From JANPLG01 sp964609085 (GTDB taxonomy: Bacteria > Armatimonadota > SYMT01): a DNA stretch of 36,820 nucleotides. The position numbers were made by a program, and so were the translations under genes. The stretch lies in NCBI GenBank assembly GCA_964609085.1, contig CAZSRZ010000048.1, positions 1 through 36,820 on the forward strand, given 5' to 3'. A model generated the notes under the pieces. The model had not been told where the DNA came from. It saw only the letters and a list, made by a program, of their open reading frames with translations, and did not search any database. Shown here in pieces: positions 16,639 to 24,355 of this stretch (positions within the stretch are counted from its first letter, which is position 1; each line of letters starts with the position of its first letter).

Positions 16639-17616
16639 TCATTCTCGACGTGCACCGGCTGTTGCCAGTTGAAGCCCGAGTGGGGGGAAGCGCTGGATCC
16701 TGTAGTTCATCGTATCGGAAACATAGATCCTGTCGCGGGCGTCAAGATTGCAGCCCCAGGGATGATCGAACTGGCCGGGTTCCCTGCCCGGACTGCCGAA
16801 GCTGGTGAGGAACCGTCCCTCTGGAGTGAACACCGACACGCGGCAATTGCCGAACTCGGTCACATAGAGCCGTCCGCGCCGATCGAACTCCACGTCGTAG
16901 GGGTACCGCAGCTCGCCCGGGGCGGCGCCAACACGCCCCCAGACTCGCACCACCTGTCCGTCAAGGCTCAAAGCCTGGATGCGGTGGTTGACTGCGTCCG
17001 CCACGTAGATCAGACCATCCGGGCCCGCCACGATCCCCTGGGGGCGGCTGAACTGACCCGGGTTGGAGCCGAAGCCTCCGCGGGCAAGCAGTGGGTCTCC
17101 GGCCGGGTTGAACTTCTGCACCCGGTCTACCCCAGCCCCGTACTCGACAGTCCACAGATTGCCCTGGTGGTCCAGGGCGATGTCCGTTACGGCAATGAAC
17201 CGCCCGGGATCCCGGCCGTATCCTCCCCACTTGCGCAAGATTTGCCCAGCGGAGTTGTACACCAGGATCTGGTTGTTGTGGGTGTCCGCCACATAGATCT
17301 CCCCGGTTGGGGCGACCGCCAGCCCTCGCGGATTGCCGAGCTGACCCGGCGGAGTTCGCCACCCGCGCAGATACTCTCCATCCGGGTCAAAAACCTGGAC
17401 TCGGTGGGACCGGTCCAGGATGAAGAGTTCCGAACCGTCCGGCGAGAATCCAACCTCGCGCGGCATTCGGAACTCACCGTCCGCATCGCCCTTCACACCG
17501 AAGATCAGATTCGGGGAGACATCAGCCGTCGGGCGACAGCCCGACACGGCCAACCAGGGAAGCACCAGCCAGAGCGTGACGCAGATCCGTGGGAGATTTG
17601 AGCAGGGGAGTGGCAC
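16639..17616 (-). CDS. NHL-repeat lipoprotein
   Basis: 325 residues from GTG at 17616 (no clear ribosome site). Residues 1-27 are a lipoprotein signal with lipobox AVSGC; the acyl acceptor is Cys27. The mature part has about six NHL repeats, with recurrent patterns such as PRGLAVAPTGEIYVADTHNNQI and PQGIVAGPDGLIYVADAVNHRI (quoted in part), predicting a six-bladed beta propeller. NHL propellers usually bind proteins or ligands; a few are lyases. Its stop abuts the start of the VWA gene, with lnt after that, so a lipoprotein, a large membrane protein and the lipoprotein-maturing enzyme are translated in series. The substrate or partner is unknown. Confidence 0.85.
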   Translation of the reverse strand: MPLPCSNLPRICVTLWLVLPWLAVSGCRPTADVSPNLIFGVKGDADGEFRMPREVGFSPDGSELFILDRSHRVQVFDPDGEYLRGWRTPPGQLGNPRGLAVAPTGEIYVADTHNNQILVYNSAGQILRKWGGYGRDPGRFIAVTDIALDHQGNLWTVEYGAGVDRVQKFNPAGDPLLARGGFGSNPGQFSRPQGIVAGPDGLIYVADAVNHRIQALSLDGQVVRVWGRVGAAPGELRYPYDVEFDRRGRLYVTEFGNCRVSVFTPEGRFLTSFGSPGREPGQFDHPWGCNLDARDRIYVSDTMNYRIQRFPPLGLQLATAGARRE

Positions 17617-17678
17617 GTCGTGGAGTCAGACGGATCCGGTCAGAGATTCGTTTCCGCACCGCTCGGACCGCGAACAGC

Positions 17679-18416
17679 TCACGCTGCCTGGTTGCGGAGG
17701 CTGAAGAGCCGGATCGCGTTGCCGCCGAAGACAGCCTGCTTCTCGGCGTCCGGGAGTCCGCTGTCCAGCAGTAGCCCCAGCGCCGCGCCCGGGTTTCCGG
17801 TCGGGTAGTTGCTGGCAAACAGCAATCGGTGCCCGCCGACGATGGCCTGGATAGCTTCCAGCTTGCCGCGGTGGTAGCCTCCGGAGAAGGGTTCGAGGAA
17901 CAGGTTCACTGCCCTCTTTGCTGCGTAGGCCGCACTAGCCCAGGCATCCCCGCCGGCTCCTGCGGCCACGAGCTTCATCTGATTGAACTCCAGTGCGAGT
18001 TGCTCGATCTGCCCTACCGCGGTCTCGTCATGCACCGGCACCATCAGCGGCTTGCCGTAGCGGCGGTACGAGTTGATGAGCTCGCGGCAGGCAGGGGAGA
18101 CCAGACTTGCCCCCTTGTGCGACAGGTCTAGGTAGGCCCCGAGCCATTGCCCACCCCCCACCAGCCTGCGGAGCAACTCAGTGGACTGCTCCAGATAGGC
18201 AGGGCTGATGACGACCCAGCCTCGCAACTGGGCGGCGTCGTCGAGGACCGCCTTCGTTTCGGCATTGCCCCCGGCCAGATCGCCTTCCATTGCTCGGCGC
18301 GACGCCACCCCCATGAAGTCGTAGCGGGCGCGTTGGAGCGCATGGTTGAGCCGGGTCGCGTCCAGATCCAGGAACGCCCCCGCTCCAAGTTGTGCCAGCA
18401 GATCTACACCGGGCAT
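17679..18416 (-). CDS. Amidohydrolase-2-like protein lacking metal ligands
   Basis: 245 residues, with AAGGGG 5-6 bases before the ATG. The layout follows small TIM-barrel amidohydrolase-2 proteins: an N-terminal strand, GN-x-E near residue 50, VVISPAYLEQ for the usual V-N-P step, a VPVHDET strand and a C-terminal LLFASNYP...FGGNAIRLF. However, the N-terminal metal motif HxH is replaced by LAQ (DLLAQLG), the aH-x-GG histidine by VAAGAGG, and the catalytic Asp of FGSDxP by Asn (FASNYP). One His (VPVHDET) remains. It looks like a non-catalytic or metal-free relative, probably partnering the similar protein just upstream, 27 bases away. Confidence 0.75.
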   Translation of the reverse strand: MPGVDLLAQLGAGAFLDLDATRLNHALQRARYDFMGVASRRAMEGDLAGGNAETKAVLDDAAQLRGWVVISPAYLEQSTELLRRLVGGGQWLGAYLDLSHKGASLVSPACRELINSYRRYGKPLMVPVHDETAVGQIEQLALEFNQMKLVAAGAGGDAWASAAYAAKRAVNLFLEPFSGGYHRGKLEAIQAIVGGHRLLFASNYPTGNPGAALGLLLDSGLPDAEKQAVFGGNAIRLFSLRNQAA

Positions 18417-18443
18417 TGCGGCCCCTTTCGCCCACGCGTGCGG

Positions 18444-19169
18444 TTAGGCTGGCCAGCCGAGCAAGCCGGCCAGATTGGACTCAAAGATTGCGGCGCGGTC
18501 AGCTTCTGAAAACTCGGCGTACTGCACGGACATCACGGCGCTTCCCAGCGTTCGAAGCGGCGCGCCGGATCCAAAGATCAGCCTGTCAATCCCAACTCCG
18601 GCCGCGGCCGCCTCAACGGCGCCGCCGGCGGTGAGACGCGACGTCTCCACGCGAACGTGGGCGGAGACAGTGCCGGCATGCAGCACGGTGCCCAGCCCTC
18701 CCGCATCCACGGTGAAGACAACGGGCGCCGGGAGAAGCTCCAGCACTCCTGCTGAAATCACCGGCGCCGCGAGCCGCGTGACGTCCACGAACAGCGCGGA
18801 GGCTCCCGTCAGGGAGCGCAGCAACTCGCGGAGAGGCCCGACGCTCTCGGAGAAGGGGTATTCATGCTCTCCCGGGCAAAGCCGGAAAGCCCGCTGCCCC
18901 TGGGCCAACGCCTGTTCGGCCTCGGCGATGCAGGTGGGGTACCGGAGGGGATTGAGCACGGAAACCGGGTGAAGTTCAGCGTGCTGGCCGCAGATCGCGT
19001 CGTTTTCACGATTGCCGATCGCGGAATCGTAGAAGATCGCGCTTGCGTGCGAGACGAGGGCCCGGGAGACCCCTCGTCCTTTCATGGCGCGGAGCAACGT
19101 GTGGGCGGACAGCTCGATCTCGGTTTCCGGCCAGGCGCCCAGAAGGGTGTATGCGTCGGCGATCGCCAT
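18444..19169 (-). CDS. Second amidohydrolase-2-like protein lacking metal ligands
   Basis: 241 residues from ATG 19169, which has AGGGGAA 7-8 bases upstream; a longer reading into gltX is spurious. It shares the plan of its neighbour: DAYTLLGAWP at the N-terminus aligns with the D-x-HxH-x-GxWP metal site of the family but lacks both His; GNREND, VSVLNPLRYP and FVDVTRLAAP follow; and the C-terminal RLIFGSGAPLR has Gly in place of the catalytic Asp of FGSDxP. The alignment is by eye. The pairing of two degenerate copies in one operon suggests a heteromer or two subunits of a sensor or scaffold; this is inference. Upstream is gltX (46-base gap). Confidence 0.75.
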   Translation of the reverse strand: MAIADAYTLLGAWPETEIELSAHTLLRAMKGRGVSRALVSHASAIFYDSAIGNRENDAICGQHAELHPVSVLNPLRYPTCIAEAEQALAQGQRAFRLCPGEHEYPFSESVGPLRELLRSLTGASALFVDVTRLAAPVISAGVLELLPAPVVFTVDAGGLGTVLHAGTVSAHVRVETSRLTAGGAVEAAAAGVGIDRLIFGSGAPLRTLGSAVMSVQYAEFSEADRAAIFESNLAGLLGWPA

Positions 19170-19215
19170 GTAGAGGTTCCCCTGGTGCGAAGCGACGGCC
19201 CCGCGGCGGACGGAG

Positions 19216-20772
19216 TCAGACGACGGGGTTCGTCGCGGACAACGCCATCCCCAGTGAATACTTGAGACGCCCGAGGACCCGGTCCCTCCCCAACACGGCC
19301 AGAGAATCGAACAGGCTGGGGCCGACGGTCCGGCCAGTGCAGGCCACCCGAGTTGGGTGGATGAACTCCGATCGCTTCGTGCCCACGGCCTGGGCCAGGT
19401 TCGTGATCGCCGCTTCAAGGGCCGGTGCGTTCCATTCGGCGAGTTGGGAAAACGCTTCCAGGATGCGGCTCAATTGCTCGACGGAGTCCGGCCGCCGCAG
19501 CCACTTGTTCACCGCCGCGTCGTCATACACCGGCGGATCCTCGAAGAAGAAGGCGATGGCGGCTGGGGCCTCGGCGAGGGTTTTGAGCCTCTCGCGCTCG
19601 AGGGCCAGCACTGACTCCAGATAGGCCGGGTCCGGGGCATCTGGGCTCCGGTCGGCCGGATCGGGTCGGCGGCGCAGGAACGGCTCCACCGCCTTCACCA
19701 GCTCCCCCGTCGTGAGCTTGCGGATGTAGACACCGTTCATCCAGAGCAACTTCTCGGGATCGAATACGGATGGGCTTGCCCCGATGCCGGCCGGATCGAA
19801 GAGCCCGATCATCTCGTCCCGAGACATCAGCTCACGGTCACCGCCGGGAGCCCACCCCAACAGCGCAATGAAGTTGAGCAGGGCGTCCGGCAGATAACCC
19901 TGCTCGCGGTACTCCTCGACATGCACCGCCCCGTGCCGTTTGCTCAGCTTGCTGACTTTGCCGCTTTGCGGGTCCCGCCCCATGATCAGCGGAGGGTGCA
20001 CGTAGACCGGTGGCTCCCAGCCGAGCGCTCGGAACTGCAGCACGTGTCGAGGCGTGCTGGGGAGCCACTCCTCGGAGCGAATCGCGTGGGAGATCCCCAT
20101 CATGTAGTCGTCGACGGTGTGCGCGAGGTGGTAGGTGGGGAAACCGTCTGACTTTTGCAGAACGTGGTCGTCCAGTTCTCTATTGGGGTAGGAGATGTCC
20201 CCGCGCACCGCGTCGTGGAATACGGTCTCCCCCTCGATCGGTACGGCGAATCGCACCACGAACGGTGCCCCGGCAGCGACGCGGGCCTCGCCTTCGGCCT
20301 GGGACAGCCCACGACAGTGCCGATCGTAGCCGAAGGGGTGGATGCCTGCCTTCTGTCGGGCGTCTCGCACCTCGGAGATCCTGTCCTTCGTGCAGAAGCA
20401 GCGATACGCGTGACCGGAGGCGATCAGCCGTCCGGCTGCCTCCTGGTAGAGCGGCAGCCGCTGCGACTGCACGTAGGGCCCGCAGGGCCCCGGCTTGCCG
20501 GGTCCCTCGTCGTAGTCTAAACCTAGCCAATCGAAGGCGGAGTTCAACGCATCGACGGCTCGCTCGTCATACCGATCTCGGTCGGTGTCCTCCAGCCGGA
20601 AGAGGAACTGGCCTCCGTGGTGGCGAGCCAGCAGCCAACTGTAGAGGGCGTTCCGGATGGTGCCTACGTGCGGCAACCCCGTCGGCGAGGGGGCGATCCG
20701 AGTTCGGATCACCCCCTCCGGACGGTAGGGGACCAGCGCGGCTCCCGCCAGATTCAGCGGGGTGTCGCTCAT
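19216..20772 (-). CDS. gltX: Glutamyl-tRNA synthetase
   Basis: 518 residues from ATG 20772, whose ATGA overlaps the stop of the upstream winged-helix gene; a longer reading lies wholly inside that gene. It charges tRNA-Glu (and tRNA-Gln where GlnRS is absent) with glutamate. The class I HIGH motif appears as PSPTGLPHVGT (His35), the KMSKS motif as KLSKR at 275-279, with PLIMGRD just before it. The C-terminal anticodon-binding region is present (about 330-518). Normal length for bacterial GluRS. Whether it is discriminating cannot be judged from the sequence by eye. Confidence 0.95.
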   Translation of the reverse strand: MSDTPLNLAGAALVPYRPEGVIRTRIAPSPTGLPHVGTIRNALYSWLLARHHGGQFLFRLEDTDRDRYDERAVDALNSAFDWLGLDYDEGPGKPGPCGPYVQSQRLPLYQEAAGRLIASGHAYRCFCTKDRISEVRDARQKAGIHPFGYDRHCRGLSQAEGEARVAAGAPFVVRFAVPIEGETVFHDAVRGDISYPNRELDDHVLQKSDGFPTYHLAHTVDDYMMGISHAIRSEEWLPSTPRHVLQFRALGWEPPVYVHPPLIMGRDPQSGKVSKLSKRHGAVHVEEYREQGYLPDALLNFIALLGWAPGGDRELMSRDEMIGLFDPAGIGASPSVFDPEKLLWMNGVYIRKLTTGELVKAVEPFLRRRPDPADRSPDAPDPAYLESVLALERERLKTLAEAPAAIAFFFEDPPVYDDAAVNKWLRRPDSVEQLSRILEAFSQLAEWNAPALEAAITNLAQAVGTKRSEFIHPTRVACTGRTVGPSLFDSLAVLGRDRVLGRLKYSLGMALSATNPVV

Positions 20773-22718
20773 TCGAATTCGAATTCCTCGTCTTCGTCGT
20801 CCACCATCCCGCGCATCGGACGCTTCGGCCCGGCCTTCTTCTTGGTGCGGGTCTTCTCCTTGCGCTTCTCGTCGAAGGTCCACGTCCCGGCATTCTGCGG
20901 ATTCTGGGTGAAGTAGCGCTGGGCGCTCAGGGCGCTGGCCAACTCCGCCCGGCGCGTGCGGCGCACCATGTTCAGTTCGGTGAATAGCCGCACGAAGCTC
21001 ATCCCGTCCGGGTGAGCCCGCAGCAACTGCTCGACGATGGACGACAGGAGCATCAGGTCGGAGGCCGCTTGCCCGCGGAGGGCGAGGAGCTGCTGCAGCC
21101 GCTCGATCGGGATGTCCATATCGGGCTCGCGACCGTCGGCGTACTCCAGCCGGATCTCATCCGACTGCTCTCCCCGGCTCAACGTGAACCGCCCACCAAC
21201 CCACGGCAGGTTGGAATCGTACCACTCCTTCAGCCCCATCAGCAGGCCGAGACGATGGTTGAACCACACGTCGAACTTCGGTCCACTGTTGGGCAGAACG
21301 GTCAGATGCAGGATGTCCGGGGTAGAGGCGAAGAAGGAGCGGTCCGCATTGCGGACGTAGCAGGTGCCCGCCACGTAGTGGTGCAGTGGCACGCTGCACA
21401 CTAGCTTCGCGACGGGAGCGACGACCGTGGTTGTGCAGTCATCGCCCACGTCCTGGACGGCCGGCTCTCGGATCTGCTCGTCCAGGGCGTACTTCCACTC
21501 CCGGGAGTCCACCAGGCGATCGGATTCGCCTTCAGGTGTCTCGTACTCGGTGTCGTCGAAGTTGAGGCCCTCGGGCAGCACATGCACCTCGGCGGGGACA
21601 TGCCCGGCCACTCGGAAGCGCTCCGCTCCGAGCCATTGGAAGCGAGTGTCTTCCTTCAATCGGCTGGTCAGGGAGGCGTGGACGGCAGGGTAGGTCCGAC
21701 TTCCGGGGAATGCCTCGAGCGCTTGCTGGCAGAGTTCCTGGACCCGATAGGAGCGCGAGTCGTCCTGCACCATGTAGTCGAACACCTGGTCCAGATCCTC
21801 ATCCGACACGCGGATGGTGGTGCTGGCAATGCCGCCCATTTCGTCAGCGTCGGTCGGGACGGCTGACGCGACTACCTCGGCGGCTGCTTCGGGCGACCGA
21901 ATGAGCGACAAGATGGTGTTGTTGACCGCATCCCGTATCGCGATCGTGGACCACGCCGGACCCCGCTCCAGGTAGAGCTGTGGGTCGGCGAGGAGGTCGT
22001 CGAAGAGCTGGGTGCCGTCCATGCTCGGGAACCGGAGCCAGACGAGGTACTGGAGCGCGGGATTCCAGACCGGCACGGGCGATGCTGCGATGATCTCCTT
22101 CGCCAGGGTGGCAGGGTCCTTCGCCTTGATCTTGGCGGCAACCGCCTTCAGCGGGGCGATGTCGTCTGCAGTGAGGCGATTGTCCTCCAGGACGTAGTCT
22201 TCTTCCTCCCCCGTGGTGTCCAATAGCCAGCGGCGATTGCCCACCGTGCCGTCGGCGGACATGAAGATCGTCTTGCTGTCCGGGGAGATGCGCTCGATCA
22301 TCTGTGCGTAGTAGTCGGGCGTTCGGCCGTAGACGGCCGCGACCAGGATCGAAACTGGCTCCGAGTGAACCGGATGTCCGATGAGATCGATGAAGTCCTC
22401 CACCGACTTCTCCACCGGCCGCCGTCGATCACCCTCCGCTCGCCCCAGCCGGAGGGCGAGATCCCACTGTCGGTTCGCCTGCGAGAAGAGCGGGTCGCTA
22501 TCCAGGACGAGCCGCACGACGGACGCCAGGCCGCCCTGCTCATCTTCAGTCAGGTTCATCTCCAGGCGGCGGCCGACATGCACCGCGAGGTCGGCGGTAC
22601 GCAAGGGTTCGTCGGACGCCAGGATGCTCTCCAGGGCAAACGTTCTCAGGGTGTCGAGTGCGCGGTCGCGAAGGCCCTGTTCCCCCGCCGCGGCTGCCAG
22701 TCGAGTTTTTGCTGTCAT
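20769..22718 (-). CDS. Unknown protein with several winged-helix-like units
   Basis: 649 residues, not matched to a named family. By eye, three segments follow the HARE-HTH/RpoE-delta winged-helix pattern (helices, then a strand ending in W-x-L or W-x-F): about 17-92 (ending NRQWDLALRLG), 322-372 (SRTYPAVHASLTSRLKEDTR, then FQWLGAERFRV) and 557-615 (ending GTWTFDEKR). A fourth weaker one is 105-168. The C-terminus is a Lys/Arg patch (KRKEKTRTKKKAGPKRP) followed by an acidic tail, DDEDEEFEFE, reminiscent of the RNA polymerase delta subunit. A role in transcription or nucleic-acid binding is inference. It lies between rimO and gltX, overlapping gltX by four bases. No strong ribosome site. Confidence 0.7.
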   Translation of the reverse strand: MTAKTRLAAAAGEQGLRDRALDTLRTFALESILASDEPLRTADLAVHVGRRLEMNLTEDEQGGLASVVRLVLDSDPLFSQANRQWDLALRLGRAEGDRRRPVEKSVEDFIDLIGHPVHSEPVSILVAAVYGRTPDYYAQMIERISPDSKTIFMSADGTVGNRRWLLDTTGEEEDYVLEDNRLTADDIAPLKAVAAKIKAKDPATLAKEIIAASPVPVWNPALQYLVWLRFPSMDGTQLFDDLLADPQLYLERGPAWSTIAIRDAVNNTILSLIRSPEAAAEVVASAVPTDADEMGGIASTTIRVSDEDLDQVFDYMVQDDSRSYRVQELCQQALEAFPGSRTYPAVHASLTSRLKEDTRFQWLGAERFRVAGHVPAEVHVLPEGLNFDDTEYETPEGESDRLVDSREWKYALDEQIREPAVQDVGDDCTTTVVAPVAKLVCSVPLHHYVAGTCYVRNADRSFFASTPDILHLTVLPNSGPKFDVWFNHRLGLLMGLKEWYDSNLPWVGGRFTLSRGEQSDEIRLEYADGREPDMDIPIERLQQLLALRGQAASDLMLLSSIVEQLLRAHPDGMSFVRLFTELNMVRRTRRAELASALSAQRYFTQNPQNAGTWTFDEKRKEKTRTKKKAGPKRPMRGMVDDEDEEFEFE

Positions 22719-22778
22719 TGTTGGTCAGGCTCTCTCACATCTCTGTCTCGCGAGGGGTCATCCCTGCGCGGAACGTGG

Positions 22779-24179
22779 TCAGCGGAAATCTCCCAGTTGG
22801 AGTAACTCCGCTCGCCGAGGCGGCGGGCGGTGGAGCAGGCCGCGCACGGCGGCCTGCAAGTCGTATTCCTCGGTTGAGGCAACACGGGCGGTGACGAAGT
22901 CTCCCGGCCGCGTATCGGGGAGGTCGGCCAGGTCGAGTTGGGTGTGTCCGTCGATTTCGGGCGATTGGCCCTCGGTGCGACCGATCCCCGTCAAGCCATC
23001 TACGTGCTCGACCACGACTTCGACCTCCCGGCCGATCCAACGTCGCAGCCGATTACGGCTCACTCTCTGTTGCAGGCGCATCAATCTCTCGGACCGGGAT
23101 CGTTTCAGCCGGGCGGGAACCTGGTCCGGCAGCGACGCAGCCGGGGCCCCTTCTTCGGCGGAGAAACGAAAAACGCCGACCCAATCGAGCTCGGCTGCCT
23201 CGATAAATGCTTCGAGTTCCGCGAACTCATCATCCGTCTCACCCGGGAACCCCACCATGAAGGTGGTGCGGATGCTGACATCCGGACACCGCCGTCGGAG
23301 GTCGCGGATCCACCCCAGGTACTGCTCCCCGCCTCCCGGCCGGTTCATCCGCCGGAGGGCGGTGGTCGCCACGTGCTGCAGCGGCATGTCCACATAGCGG
23401 CACACCCGGGGCAGCTCGCCGACTGCGTCCAGCACGCGCTCCACGTGCCTGTCCGGAAACAGATACATCAGCCTGATCCAGCGCAACTCCTCGATCGCGT
23501 TCAACTCGGCCAGCAGGGCAGGGAGCAGGTGGCCGCTACCCCCTCCAGCCTGCCGGTCGAGGCCGAAGCGGTTTGGGTCCTGGCCGATCAGGATGAGTTC
23601 GCGCACGCCGCGTGCCACCTGGGCCCGGGCTTCGAAAACCAGATCCTGAACCGCTCTGCTCACCATCGGCCCCCGGATGTGCGGGATCACGCAAAAGGCA
23701 CACTTGCGATCGCAACCTTCTGAAATCTTGAGGTAGCTCGAGTGGCCGGGAGTGGCGGAGAGCCGGAGTCCATAGCTCTCAAACCCGGCCATGGGGGGGC
23801 CGAAAACTGACACACGCTCACCGTCCAGCACCTGCCGAACGACCCCGGGCAGGGACGCAGCGCGACCGACTCCTAGAAAGCCGTCGACCTCCGGTAGAGC
23901 CGTCATGGCGTCTTCGCCGTACCGCTGGGTCATGCAGCCGGCGGCGATGACGCCGCGAAGCTGTCCCGCCTGCTTACGCTCACCCAGCTCTAACAGGCGC
24001 TGCACGGACTCGGAGGCGGAGTCCGCGAGGAACCCGCAGGTGTTGACAACGACAACGTCCGCCGCCTCGACTTCCGAGGCGATCTCGAAGCCTCCGGCGA
24101 GGAGGTGGCCGAGCATGACCTCGGCGTCGACCAGGTTCTTGGGGCAGCCCAGATTAACCAGGGCGACGCGTTCAGCCAT
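22779..24179 (-). CDS. rimO: Ribosomal protein S12 methylthiotransferase RimO
   Basis: 466 residues. A radical-SAM enzyme that methylthiolates Asp of ribosomal protein S12. The N-terminal UPF0004 domain has cluster cysteines Cys12 (LGCPKN), Cys48 and Cys82. The radical-SAM motif CDRKCAFC supplies Cys156, Cys160 and Cys163. A C-terminal TRAM domain follows (about 390-450). LGCPKN, rather than the FGCQMN seen in the miaB gene downstream in this window, separates RimO from MiaB. It is the first gene after the promoter at 24218-24247 and likely heads an eight-gene unit ending with lnt. 60 bases separate it from the next gene. Confidence 0.93.
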   Translation of the reverse strand: MAERVALVNLGCPKNLVDAEVMLGHLLAGGFEIASEVEAADVVVVNTCGFLADSASESVQRLLELGERKQAGQLRGVIAAGCMTQRYGEDAMTALPEVDGFLGVGRAASLPGVVRQVLDGERVSVFGPPMAGFESYGLRLSATPGHSSYLKISEGCDRKCAFCVIPHIRGPMVSRAVQDLVFEARAQVARGVRELILIGQDPNRFGLDRQAGGGSGHLLPALLAELNAIEELRWIRLMYLFPDRHVERVLDAVGELPRVCRYVDMPLQHVATTALRRMNRPGGGEQYLGWIRDLRRRCPDVSIRTTFMVGFPGETDDEFAELEAFIEAAELDWVGVFRFSAEEGAPAASLPDQVPARLKRSRSERLMRLQQRVSRNRLRRWIGREVEVVVEHVDGLTGIGRTEGQSPEIDGHTQLDLADLPDTRPGDFVTARVASTEEYDLQAAVRGLLHRPPPRRAELLQLGDFR

Positions 24180-24217
24180 GCGGCGAAAAAAGTGGGACGT
24201 GGGCAGGAAACCGGCCC

Positions 24218-24247
24218 ATTATAGGCCGCGTATATGTTACCGGTCAA
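24218..24247 (-). promoter_or_regulatory. Sigma-70-type promoter for the rimO-lnt unit
   Basis: On the minus strand, TTGACC (24247-24242), an 18-base spacer and a perfect TATAAT (24223-24218) lie upstream of rimO. Transcription would start near 24211, about 30 bases before the ATG. It matches the nadB and miaB promoters in hexamers and spacing. Confidence 0.75.
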
Positions 24248-24254
24248 TGACCGG
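24240..24254. promoter_or_regulatory. Palindrome overlapping the rimO -35 box
   Basis: CCGGTCA A TGACCGG, a perfect 7+1+7 inverted repeat, covers the whole -35 hexamer of the rimO promoter and lies about 100 bases before the divergent metalloprotease gene. Its size and place fit an operator for a dimeric regulator acting on rimO and perhaps both genes; the regulator is unknown. A chance GC-rich palindrome is possible. Confidence 0.5.
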
Positions 24255-24355
24255 CGGCCGCAGTGGACCGCGCGCTTCGGCGTGCGGTTAATGGCGTCCG
24301 GTCGGCCCAGTGCCTGCACGAGGCCCGTATCTCCCAACTTCTCCGAGCAAAGCCG

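Noticed and set aside
19170..19418. N-terminal extension of the second amidohydrolase-like gene
   Set aside because: The extension lies within gltX in another frame; ATG 19169 has a good ribosome site and begins at the family's first strand.
22381..23397. Plus-strand frame of 338 codons over rimO and the winged-helix gene
   Set aside because: Ser/Arg-rich low-information translation, antisense to rimO catalytic motifs.
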